Part shown: one piece after another, positions 18,596 through 26,113 of the stretch
Position numbering within the stretch: the stretch's first letter is position 1
Layout of the letters: every line of letters starts with the position of its first letter
Assembly (NCBI RefSeq): GCF_010501105.1
Contig: NZ_QVMQ01000004.1
Coordinates: 61,796-125,795, forward strand
Source: Dysgonomonas sp. 511
GTDB lineage: Bacteria; Bacteroidota; Bacteroidia; Bacteroidales; Dysgonomonadaceae
Direction: 5' to 3'
Length of the DNA: 64,000 bases
Made by a program: the position numbers and the translations under genes
The notes under the pieces: model-generated
The model's input: only the letters and a program-made list of their open reading frames with translations
Databases searched by the model: none
Told to the model about the DNA's origin: nothing

Positions 18596-19897
18596 ATGAA
18601 TTATTACAGCACAAATAAACAGGCTCCTGTGGCAAGCTTGCAGGAAGCAGTAGTCAAAGGGCTTGCTCCCGACAAAGGGCTTTACATGCCGGAAGAAATA
18701 AAACTTTTGCCAAAGTCATTTTACGAAAACATTGGCAACATGAGTTTTCAGGAAATCGCCTACGAAGTAGCCAGCCGGTTTTTCGGAGACGACATAGAGC
18801 CTGAAACCTTAAAGGAAATCGTTTTCGACACGCTGAGTTTCGACACGCCTGTAGTACACGTCGCTGATAATATCTACAGCCTTGAGCTGTTTCATGGCCC
18901 TACCCTTGCCTTCAAAGACGTAGGTGCGCGCTTCATGGCTCGCCTATTGGGATACTTTATCGGCAAACAAGGACAAAAAGATGTGAAAGTACTGGTAGCA
19001 ACATCGGGAGATACCGGCAGCGCGGTTGCCAACGGCTTTCTGGGCGTCGAGGGCATCCATGTATATGTGCTGTATCCCAAAGGGAAAGTTAGCCCTATAC
19101 AAGAATGCCAGTTTACCACCCTGGGGCAAAACATAACAGCGATAGAGGTAGACGGCACATTCGACGATTGCCAGGCTTTGGTAAAAACTGCATTTTTAGA
19201 TGCCGACCTGAATAAGAAGCTAAACCTTACTTCGGCCAACTCCATCAACGTTGCCCGCTTCCTTCCGCAGGCTTTCTACTATTTCCATGCCTATGCACAA
19301 CTTGCCAAACAGGGAAAAGCAGATAATGTAGTATTCTGTGTACCTAGCGGGAACTTTGGGAATATAACCGCCGGGCTGATAGCCAAACGGATGGGGCTGC
19401 CCGTAAAAAGATTTATTGCTGCCAACAATCGCAACTGCATCTTCTACAACTATCTTAAGACAGGAGAATACAAGCCGCAGCCATCTGTACAAACCATTGC
19501 CAATGCAATGGATGTGGGCGACCCAAGCAATTTTGTCCGCATCCTCGACCTATATAACCATTCGCTTGAGGATATCAGAACCGATATATCGGCATACTGG
19601 TACAACGATGATGCGATAAGGAAGACTGTTTTATCCACTTATCAAACAACAGGTTATCTGCTCGACCCACATGGTGCTTGCGGATATCAGGCTTTGAAAG
19701 ACAGCCTGAATGCCGGCGAAACCGGGGTCTTTCTGGAAACAGCACACCCAGCCAAATTTCTGGAAACGGTAGAACAAATAACCGGCGAATCCATCCCTAT
19801 CCCTGCCAAGTTGCAAGCCTTTATGCAAGGTGAAAAACAAACCGTTGGTATGGATAAGGATTTTGGTTCTTTCAAGCAGTTTTTGATGGAAAATTGA
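18596..19897 (+). CDS. thrC: Threonine synthase
   Basis: The 433-residue PLP enzyme converts O-phosphohomoserine to threonine. The PLP lysine is Lys107 in F-H-G-P-T-L-A-F-K-D. The ATSGDTGSAV phosphate-binding loop and the later VPSGNFGN motif are intact, and the N-terminus (YYSTN then GLAPDKGLYMPE) is that of the fungal/gram-negative class. The other threonine pathway genes (thrA/thrB) are not adjacent. No terminator hairpin is obvious downstream. Confidence 0.97.
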   Translation: MNYYSTNKQAPVASLQEAVVKGLAPDKGLYMPEEIKLLPKSFYENIGNMSFQEIAYEVASRFFGDDIEPETLKEIVFDTLSFDTPVVHVADNIYSLELFHGPTLAFKDVGARFMARLLGYFIGKQGQKDVKVLVATSGDTGSAVANGFLGVEGIHVYVLYPKGKVSPIQECQFTTLGQNITAIEVDGTFDDCQALVKTAFLDADLNKKLNLTSANSINVARFLPQAFYYFHAYAQLAKQGKADNVVFCVPSGNFGNITAGLIAKRMGLPVKRFIAANNRNCIFYNYLKTGEYKPQPSVQTIANAMDVGDPSNFVRILDLYNHSLEDIRTDISAYWYNDDAIRKTVLSTYQTTGYLLDPHGACGYQALKDSLNAGETGVFLETAHPAKFLETVEQITGESIPIPAKLQAFMQGEKQTVGMDKDFGSFKQFLMEN

Positions 19898-20005
19898 AGC
19901 ATTACCGCTAAAAGGGAAGCAACTGATATGTAAGTCAGTCATTAACAGAACGATATTTTTAAGTTAAACAAGTAGTTGGTATAAATAAATATAAACATTT
20001 TTTTC

Positions 20006-20013
20006 TATCTTTG
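20006..20013 (+). promoter_or_regulatory. -7 element of the second barrel-protein gene
   Basis: TATCTTTG followed by C matches TAnnTTTG and lies 46 bp upstream of the ATG at 20060. Confidence 0.55.
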
Positions 20014-20059
20014 CCTTTTATTAAGAAGACAATACGAGGTAGTACTTAACAAACATTTT

Positions 20060-20842
20060 ATGAAAACTACAACAAAATTTGGGCTGACAGCTTTGTTTTT
20101 TCTATTGACGCTGTGTTCTATTAATGCTCAAAAATATTACCGCTACATCAACGACGAGCGAAAGTTTGAGTTTGGTGTGAGAGGAGGTTTCAACTTTTCG
20201 AGGGTAAACAATTTCGAAAGAGCCCCTTTGAGCCGCCCGAAAGACAAGTATATAGGGCATGCGGACAATGTAAGGAATAAAATAGGCTTCAACCTTGGGC
20301 TAACCTTCGATTATCACCTCAGCAAGAAAGTTTACCTGCACTCGGCGCTCGACTTCCTTAACAAAGGAGCCAAGTTCGATTATGTCGACGATAAGGCAAT
20401 AGAAGACCGCCTGGTAAGGTTTGACGATTCTCGTTTGGTGATGATGACTTTGCAAGTTCCCATCCACGTTGGATTTAAAATCAAACTGTCGGATCCTTTC
20501 CAATTATCTATACACGGAGGCCCTTACTTTGCCTATGGCATCAGTGGAAAGTTGGAAAGAGGCGAAACAATGGCAAAATGGACAGCAGGCGGAGAATATG
20601 TAGAAATGCCGCTGAACGAATGGGCTACCATAGAAAAAGGTATTGCCCGCGAAGCCGAAACTTACCACGATACCAAAGGGTTCAGGCGTTTCGACTTCGG
20701 TCTGGGATTGGGTATTTTACTGGAACATGAGTCGAGAGTAAACCTGGGATTCAATTACGACTTCGGTATGCTGGATATTTCGCGACAAGGAGATAAAGTA
20801 AAAACAGGTTCGGGTTTCATCTTTGTAGGATATAAGTTCTAA
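20060..20842 (+). CDS. PorT-like outer-membrane beta-barrel protein
   Basis: The 260-residue protein has a signal peptide (about residues 1-23, ending I-N-A-Q). It then shows repeated amphipathic strands with the start R-x-F-E-F-G-V-R-G-G-F-N-F-S and the end G-S-G-F-I-F-V-G-Y-K-F, characteristic of the outer_membrane_beta-brl_2 (PorT) group. A well-formed terminator follows. The specific role is unknown. PorT relatives include type IX secretion accessory proteins, but nothing here supports that role directly. Confidence 0.8.
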   Translation: MKTTTKFGLTALFFLLTLCSINAQKYYRYINDERKFEFGVRGGFNFSRVNNFERAPLSRPKDKYIGHADNVRNKIGFNLGLTFDYHLSKKVYLHSALDFLNKGAKFDYVDDKAIEDRLVRFDDSRLVMMTLQVPIHVGFKIKLSDPFQLSIHGGPYFAYGISGKLERGETMAKWTAGGEYVEMPLNEWATIEKGIAREAETYHDTKGFRRFDFGLGLGILLEHESRVNLGFNYDFGMLDISRQGDKVKTGSGFIFVGYKF

Positions 20843-20869
20843 CAACTCTATACTACACTATAAGTTACG

Positions 20870-20902
20870 AGCCGGAAGAATTTTATCTTCCGGCTTTATT
20901 TT
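20870..20902 (+). terminator. Rho-independent terminator of the PorT-like gene
   Basis: A perfect 10-bp stem agccggaaga / tcttccggct with a 6-nt loop is followed by ttattttt. Confidence 0.85.
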
Positions 20903-21009
20903 TCAATTAAAATCAAATATCTTTATCTATATATTTTTTTCGGATTGCTCAAGATTATGGATAAATACTTATAGAAAGGAAAAGTAACAATAAGAAAAGA
21001 TGCAAAAGG

Positions 21010-21147
21010 TGTTACATGTGTTACTTTTTGGAGAGATACAAGATACCGGTAGACGAGTTAACGAGTTGGGTGCTGATAAAATATAAACTTGTATCTCGTA
21101 TCTTGTCTACTTGTATCTAAAAATGTTACTTATGTTACTTTTTAGAT
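21010..21147 (+). repeat. Dispersed intergenic repeat, copy C with flanking modules
   Basis: The 90-bp core at 21031-21120 matches copy A at 82 of 90 positions. It is flanked on both sides by a gttac-rich module ending gttacttttt (gtgttacatgtgttactttt before, atgttacttatgttactttt after). It occupies much of the 434-bp gap between the PorT-like gene and the DUF6249 gene. The rest of the gap is AT-rich with no ORF. Confidence 0.85.
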
Positions 21148-21276
21148 GATTAGAAACAGTATTCTGAGAGCTGAGAAACATTTTTGAAAAAAATATTGAA
21201 TAATCTGTAACCTAAATAGGACTTGTGTAGTCATATTCTATGAAAACAGATTAATAACAATATAAAAACTAGAATT

Positions 21277-21660
21277 ATGGAAGATTTTATGGATGGTTTG
21301 ATCCCGATATTAGCAATCGTTTGCATCTTCGGATTACCTGTAATATTAGGAACTTTTTTGATAGCAAAATACATCGGAGCCAAACGAGCTGAACGCATGG
21401 AACTGGTAAGACAAGGTATTATTCCTCCCGACTCAAAACAATCGACTCCGAACAAATACCGTTCGCTGCGCAATGGGTTCTTGTGCATCGGTGTAGCCTT
21501 GGGACTAATTATAGGTATAATACTGGATGTATCGTTCTTTTCAGAATCGGATTGGAATTACCTGATTGTCTTATCCAGTGTACTGTTATGCCTGGGACTG
21601 GCTTATGTAGCGTTCTTTATGGCGGTGAAAGACAAAAAAGATTTCGACGAAGTAGACTAA
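21277..21660 (+). CDS. DUF6249-like small membrane protein
   Basis: The 127-residue protein has an N-terminal helix (about residues 8-30), a cytoplasmic loop with the basic stretch G-A-K-R-A-E-R-M-E-L-V-R-Q-G-I-I-P-P, and two further helices (about 66-84 and 91-114). The R-x-E-L-V-R-Q-G-I-I-P-P region is typical of DUF6249 proteins found beside ECF sigma factors in Bacteroidetes. The sigma factor gene starts 1 bp after its stop, so the two are co-transcribed. It may sense a membrane signal for the sigma factor (inference). Confidence 0.75.
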   Translation: MEDFMDGLIPILAIVCIFGLPVILGTFLIAKYIGAKRAERMELVRQGIIPPDSKQSTPNKYRSLRNGFLCIGVALGLIIGIILDVSFFSESDWNYLIVLSSVLLCLGLAYVAFFMAVKDKKDFDEVD

Positions 21661-21661
21661 T

Positions 21662-22219
21662 ATGAACGAAAAGCTACAAATACACAAAGTGCTGAAAGGA
21701 GATACTTCTGCTTTCGGCTACTTTGTAGACACATACCAGGATATGGCTCTGACAATAGCTTACCGTATTTGTGGCAATAAGCAGGATGCAGAAGATATTG
21801 TACAGAATGCTTTTGTAAAGGCTTTTCATAATCTACATACATTCAGATCCGACAGCAAGTTTTCTACTTGGTTTTACCGTATAGTTTACAATACTGCCGC
21901 AACCGAAACCCGCTCTTCGACACACAGCACCGAATTTGTCGATTATAAAGTAATAGACGCCGATGCTTCTTTTTCCGACCTGGACACAGCCGCCCAGATA
22001 GAGGAGAACGAAAGGAAAGAGATAGTAAACAAGACTTTAGAGAAAATGCCAAAAGATGAAGGCGTGCTATTAACCTTGTTTTACCTCGAAGACACTTCGG
22101 TGAAAGATATCGCTCTGATTACCGGATTGACCGATGCCAACGTAAAGGTAAAGCTTCACAGGGCGCGTAAAAGGTTTGCCGACGAGATAACTAAATTTAT
22201 GAAAAGCGAAAGTGCTTGA
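21662..22219 (+). CDS. ECF-family RNA polymerase sigma factor
   Basis: The 185-residue protein has sigma region 2 (Q-D-A-E-D-I-V-Q-N-A-F-V-K-A-F near residue 42, then F-S-T-W-F-Y-R-I) and region 4 (L-F-Y-L-E-D-T-S-V-K-D-I-A and a helix-turn-helix K-V-K-L-H-R-A-R-K-R near residue 165). It lacks regions 1 and 3, the ECF layout. It lies between a DUF6249 protein and a small two-helix membrane protein in a three-gene operon without SusC/SusD, so it is unlikely to be a PUL regulator and more likely responds to an envelope cue. Target promoters are unknown. Confidence 0.93.
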   Translation: MNEKLQIHKVLKGDTSAFGYFVDTYQDMALTIAYRICGNKQDAEDIVQNAFVKAFHNLHTFRSDSKFSTWFYRIVYNTAATETRSSTHSTEFVDYKVIDADASFSDLDTAAQIEENERKEIVNKTLEKMPKDEGVLLTLFYLEDTSVKDIALITGLTDANVKVKLHRARKRFADEITKFMKSESA

Positions 22220-22246
22220 TTACAAAACTTTTTATACATTTGAATT

Positions 22247-22609
22247 ATGGACAAAAACAATATACAACCATATGATGACATGATGAAAGATCTTCTGTCG
22301 GGCTCTAAAATGAAAGCTTCCGAAAATCTTAAGTTCAGAATCATGCAGCAGATAGAAACGGAGAAGGCTTTGGCTCCCAAGAAGGTATCTAGTGCCCAGC
22401 CTGTTATCAATAATATGTTTGCCATCTTCGGGATAATGTATGCTATTATAGGCATATTGGGCTTCTATATCTACTCTTCGGGAGGAATGGATGCTTTGTT
22501 GTCTGTCAAATTCTTTGTTCCAGCGTTGTTTGTCTTCGCTATTTGCGGCATGTACTGGATGCTGACTGCTTATGATGAAAGGAGAAGGAGCCGCCAGAAA
22601 CAAGATTAG
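22247..22609 (+). CDS. Small two-helix membrane protein, possible anti-sigma factor
   Basis: The 120-residue protein has a soluble N-terminal part of about 58 residues rich in Lys, Met and acidic residues, two transmembrane helices (about 60-82 and 88-107) and a short basic tail R-R-R-S-R-Q-K-Q. It is the last gene of the DUF6249/sigma operon (27 bp after the sigma gene), and a terminator follows. Its position and topology fit an anti-sigma factor, but there is no recognisable zinc-binding anti-sigma motif, so that is inference. Confidence 0.65.
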   Translation: MDKNNIQPYDDMMKDLLSGSKMKASENLKFRIMQQIETEKALAPKKVSSAQPVINNMFAIFGIMYAIIGILGFYIYSSGGMDALLSVKFFVPALFVFAICGMYWMLTAYDERRRSRQKQD

Positions 22610-22635
22610 GAAACTGACGTACTTTTCTAAGTATA

Positions 22636-22680
22636 GAAAAAATAGGCTTTTAATCAATTGATTTACAAGTCTATTTTTTC
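22636..22680 (+). terminator. Bidirectional-looking terminator
   Basis: A 14-bp stem (22636-22649 with 22667-22680, one G-T wobble) with an A-run on one side and a T-run on the other. It ends the + strand sigma operon and could also stop transcription from the - strand tRNA gene. Confidence 0.75.
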
Positions 22681-22684
22681 ACTT

Positions 22685-22759
22685 TGGTGACTCTGGCGGG
22701 AATCGAACCCACATCGAAGGAACCGGAATCCTTTATTCTATCCATTAAACTACAGAGCC
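22685..22759 (-). tRNA. tRNA-Arg (anticodon CCG)
   Basis: The minus strand folds as a full cloverleaf. The acceptor arm is GGCTCTG / CAGAGTC with one G-T pair and there is a 4-bp D stem. The anticodon stem AAGGA / TCCTT encloses the loop TTCCGGT, so the anticodon is CCG (22724-22726), reading CGG. The T arm is GTGGG-TTCGATT-CCCGC. The discriminator is A and CCA is encoded at 22685-22687. It sits between the sigma operon and the end of the N-glycan locus. I saw no partial copy that would mark an integration site. Confidence 0.95.
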
Positions 22760-22916
22760 GTAGAAAATCACCACAAAAATATAAAATAATTCGTAGGTTT
22801 TGCACCCTAACGTCAATAATTCAATGATCGCCCTTAAAAAATGAGGACTGCCCGATATCACATCCGACAGCCTCCAACCTTAATCAAAATCCTATGATGT
22901 GTAAAAAAGGATCAAT

Positions 22917-25562
22917 TTATTTAACATTCTGCACTATGCTATCCACATTCCAGCCCTTCACCTCAATCTGTGGAACAACTCCATTCTCAGGGTTGAACTC
23001 TACGACTACCGTCTTAGGTGTACCTGGCATTACAGATACATAATTGTCGTCGTAGAATGCTGGTAGGATACGCTTTCCTGTCTTCGAATCGATGAGGGAT
23101 ACCCTATTGAAGAAAGTAACCGGATTGCCTGCCGGATTGGTAAGAGTGACCTCTATCTTTCCCGGAGCGATAGCCTTTGCCGTGAATGATATCTTGGCCT
23201 TAGCCATCTTATTCAGCCCGGTATATTTACCTTCTGCATTAGGATACCAGTAGAAATTATCGCTCAGTTGCTTACCATTCTTGTCGAGCAATTGCAAATA
23301 GAGGAACCCTCCGTCAGCTTTCAACAGGTCGTCAAGCATAGCCAACGGCACAATTTTCTTGGCATCCGAAGCTGCGATATAGGCCACTTCCTGGTTCAAC
23401 AAGGTCTCTTTACCCTGTATATCGTAATACTTGGCAATCAGCATCATATCGGTAATCGGCTCGAATCCGTTGTTCACTATCATTGTCCGCTTAGTCACAG
23501 GATTGCACATGATATGCACTTTCTCACTTCCTTTGCGCAAGCCAAACAGGCAAGCATTAGGGTCGAGGTAATAATCGTACATCTGTCCACGCATAGATGT
23601 CCACGGGTTTTGCGTCTTCCAGATGATAGTGCCGGTGTACCACTCCCACATATGTGAACTGAACCCTTCCATCAATGCACGGTATTGATTATAGTTCACA
23701 AGCTGAGCCTTTATAGCAAAATCCTTGATATCTTTCGGTTCGCCATAAGGTACGATATGTCCTTCGTAGCCAACACCGGTATAGGTATGATATGTCCATA
23801 CAGAATCGACTTCTTCGTTGAACTTCACATTCGGGTTGTATCGTGGCGGAATCATATTAGCCTTAGGCATAAAGCGCTCCAACGATTCGTAATCGCCTAC
23901 TCCTACCGAGCCTACCTCGGAGTTGAATGGCCATGTCTGGTTTTCCCAGAACGATTCTATTGGCTGAATTGTATAAGGACCGTCGCCATTACCACCAAGG
24001 AAGTTGTAAGACCACTCATCGGAATTGGAATAATCTATAAACCAGCGTGTTCCGTCCAGCCTAGGCAATATAGAGTCTCTGAGAGGAATAAGGATATCCT
24101 CAGGCGGCATAATCTCGTTGCCACCGCACCACATTGCCAGCGACGGATAGTTGCGTATCATCTTTATCATATCGGCAGCCGACTCAAGCACAAGCGCATG
24201 ATTATCCGGATATTTACGGCGAGTCCATTGGTCTTCAGTTTTCAGAGGGTCGAGCCAACGCCCGTTACAGTCGCCCGAAAACCAGAAGTCTTGTATCACC
24301 AACATACCATACTTGTCGCAGGCTTCATAAAACTCAGGACGTTCGGTCAATGCTCCTCCCCAGATGCGTATCAGGTTGAGGTTCATATCCCTGTGATAGC
24401 GTATTTCTGTATCGTAGCGCTCGTTGGTAAAGCGAAGCATGGCATCCGAGATAATCCAGTTGCCCCCTTTGATAAAGATACGCTGCCCGTTTACATATAT
24501 CTCCTTGCTGCGGGTAAACGGATTCCATTTAGTCTCTATTTCGCGCACACCGAATTTAATATCTTCGAAGTCTGAGGCTGTTTGTTTACCATCCTCTACA
24601 AATTCGAGCTTTATCTTATACATGTCCTGCTTGCCATACCCCGAAGGCCACCACAGTTTAGGATTCTTTATTGTATAATCCGGCAAGGTAACTTCTACTG
24701 TGCTATTGGCATCTACAGACACTTGTTGCGAAACAACATGGCCATTCAGAGTGTATTTTACGGTTCCCGAAATCTTACTGTTTCCTGCATTCTGTAGTTC
24801 TGTTGTTATCTTTACCGCCGCTTCCGACTGGTTTCCATCCGGCTTTCTTTCTCCCGGAACCAATGTTACTATATGCGGGTTCTTAAGATTTACAACTCCT
24901 GTTTTTTCAATATATACCTTATCCCAAATACCTGTATTGCGGTCGCGTATAGGTTGTATCCAGTCCCAGCCGGCAACATACTGGTGCGCCACGTTTTTGG
25001 CTATACGCCCGTCGCCGCCCTGTCCGCCGTTGGGCATACCTACAGGATCGGGCGGATAGACGATAACAGCCAGGCGGTTTTTGCCATCCTTAGCCAGCAG
25101 CCCTGTTATATTGAATGTCTTGCGAAGGAACATCCCTTCATACTTTTCCTTATTCACTTTCTGTCCGTTGAGGTAAATTTCGCAACTGTAATTTATCCCA
25201 CGAAATGTAAGCCATACCTGCTCGTCGCCCTGCGGTTTTGCTTCCTGAAAATCTTTGGCAAACCAATATGTATAATACTCGCGTCCTGTATTATATATAT
25301 CTGGTATCCGGTTGTTATTCATCCCATAGAAAGGATCGGGTATTTCTCCGTTCTCTAGTTGGGTGGTCAGTACAGTGCCCGGCACAACCGCTTTTTGCCA
25401 CTTAGACAAAGAATAAGAAGCTGCCGATATTTTCGTTCCGGCATCCTTCACCTTTGCAGAAGGAATACATTTCCAGCCATCGTTCAGCTCGTAGCGGTTT
25501 TGTGCCTGTAAGATTCCAAGCGACACTAGCGACATTAAGATTATCAATGATATCCTGTTCAT
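22917..25562 (-). CDS. GH2 family beta-mannosidase-like glycoside hydrolase
   Basis: The 881-residue protein has a signal peptide (about residues 1-20, ending L-Q-A-Q). It has a GH2 jelly-roll sugar-binding domain (about 25-190), an immunoglobulin-like domain, a TIM barrel (about 340-640) and C-terminal beta domains. The acid/base is in M-W-C-G-G-N-E and the likely nucleophile in F-N-S-E-V-G-S. The WCGGNE form fits the group of beta-mannosidases and mannosylglycoprotein endo-beta-mannosidases, which is related to exo-beta-glucosaminidases. In this locus it could cleave the core Man-beta-1,4-GlcNAc bond after the alpha-mannosidases have acted. It is separated from the GH92 gene by 551 bp of repeats, so it may be transcribed separately. 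Exact linkage is inference. Confidence 0.85.
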   Translation of the reverse strand: MNRISLIILMSLVSLGILQAQNRYELNDGWKCIPSAKVKDAGTKISAASYSLSKWQKAVVPGTVLTTQLENGEIPDPFYGMNNNRIPDIYNTGREYYTYWFAKDFQEAKPQGDEQVWLTFRGINYSCEIYLNGQKVNKEKYEGMFLRKTFNITGLLAKDGKNRLAVIVYPPDPVGMPNGGQGGDGRIAKNVAHQYVAGWDWIQPIRDRNTGIWDKVYIEKTGVVNLKNPHIVTLVPGERKPDGNQSEAAVKITTELQNAGNSKISGTVKYTLNGHVVSQQVSVDANSTVEVTLPDYTIKNPKLWWPSGYGKQDMYKIKLEFVEDGKQTASDFEDIKFGVREIETKWNPFTRSKEIYVNGQRIFIKGGNWIISDAMLRFTNERYDTEIRYHRDMNLNLIRIWGGALTERPEFYEACDKYGMLVIQDFWFSGDCNGRWLDPLKTEDQWTRRKYPDNHALVLESAADMIKMIRNYPSLAMWCGGNEIMPPEDILIPLRDSILPRLDGTRWFIDYSNSDEWSYNFLGGNGDGPYTIQPIESFWENQTWPFNSEVGSVGVGDYESLERFMPKANMIPPRYNPNVKFNEEVDSVWTYHTYTGVGYEGHIVPYGEPKDIKDFAIKAQLVNYNQYRALMEGFSSHMWEWYTGTIIWKTQNPWTSMRGQMYDYYLDPNACLFGLRKGSEKVHIMCNPVTKRTMIVNNGFEPITDMMLIAKYYDIQGKETLLNQEVAYIAASDAKKIVPLAMLDDLLKADGGFLYLQLLDKNGKQLSDNFYWYPNAEGKYTGLNKMAKAKISFTAKAIAPGKIEVTLTNPAGNPVTFFNRVSLIDSKTGKRILPAFYDDNYVSVMPGTPKTVVVEFNPENGVVPQIEVKGWNVDSIVQNVK

Positions 25563-25646
25563 CCTAAAATTATATTTTAACTAAAATGTAATAAACTATA
25601 CAAATCGTGAGCACTATCCGGTTCGGGTCTACTTCTTGTTTAAAAC

Positions 25647-25699
25647 GAAAGGGTGACAATCGTTACAGAATCTATATGAAATCTCTCTGTCACCCTTTC
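25647..25699. repeat. Inverted repeat with 12-bp arms
   Basis: Arms gaaagggtgaca / tgtcaccctttc are perfect, with a 29-nt loop. No T-run directly follows on either strand, so the role is unclear. It lies 85 bp upstream of the GH2 gene. Confidence 0.6.
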
Positions 25700-25763
25700 T
25701 CTCATTACCTATCACCTAATACGCACTCTTTAATTTTTTATATTCTCTTTCAACCTTATTCCA

Positions 25764-25963
25764 AAAAAGTAACACATGTAACGCCTTTTTCAGCCTTTTT
25801 TCCTTGTTACTTTTTCTTTAGATACAAGTAAACAAGATACGAGATACAAGTTTATGTTTTACAGGAAACCAACTTGTTAACTCGTCTACTGGTATCTTGT
25901 ATCTCCTCAAAAAGTAACACTTGTAACACATTTTCGTTACTTTTTTATTGTTACTTTCCCTCT
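25764..25963 (-). repeat. Dispersed intergenic repeat, copy D (inverted orientation) with flanking modules
   Basis: The core at 25818-25905 is the reverse complement form of copies A and C (starts ttagatacaag, ends cttgtatctc). It is flanked by aaaagtaacacatgtaac before and aaaaagtaacacttgtaac after, the same gttac modules that flank copy C. Confidence 0.85.
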
Positions 25964-25988
25964 CCCTCGTCATGGCTTCGCTCATAAG

Positions 25989-26002
25989 TCCCCCAAGGGG
26001 GA
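25989..26002. repeat. Small tccccc / ggggga palindrome
   Basis: Six-bp arms with an aa loop lie inside a longer purine/pyrimidine-rich intergenic segment, a type widespread in Bacteroidetes genomes. Confidence 0.45.
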
Positions 26003-26113
26003 TTAGGGGGCTTCCCTTTGGAGAGGCTGGAAAAGGCACCTTATATAGATAAAATTGCAGGAATAAAATCACAGACATGTTACTTTTTCCCAATTAAATC
26101 TACTCCACCCTAT

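Larger units (their letters stand above)
25563..26113. other. 551-bp gene-free stretch full of repeats
   Basis: It holds a 12-bp stem inverted repeat (25647-25699), repeat copy D with gttac modules (25764-25963) and a gggg/cccc-rich palindrome (25989-26002). No ORF is credible. Confidence 0.7.

Noticed and set aside
22685..22759. tRNA-Arg as an integration site for the adjacent N-glycan locus
   Set aside because: I found no integrase and no repeated tRNA 3' end at the far side. PUL genes next to tRNAs are common without integration.
23685..24575. Long open frame antisense to the GH2 gene
   Set aside because: It lies wholly inside a gene with clear GH2 domains, and its translation has no signal or family features. 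Several similar antisense frames over guaA, coaBC, uxaB and the hybrid regulator were dropped for the same reason.
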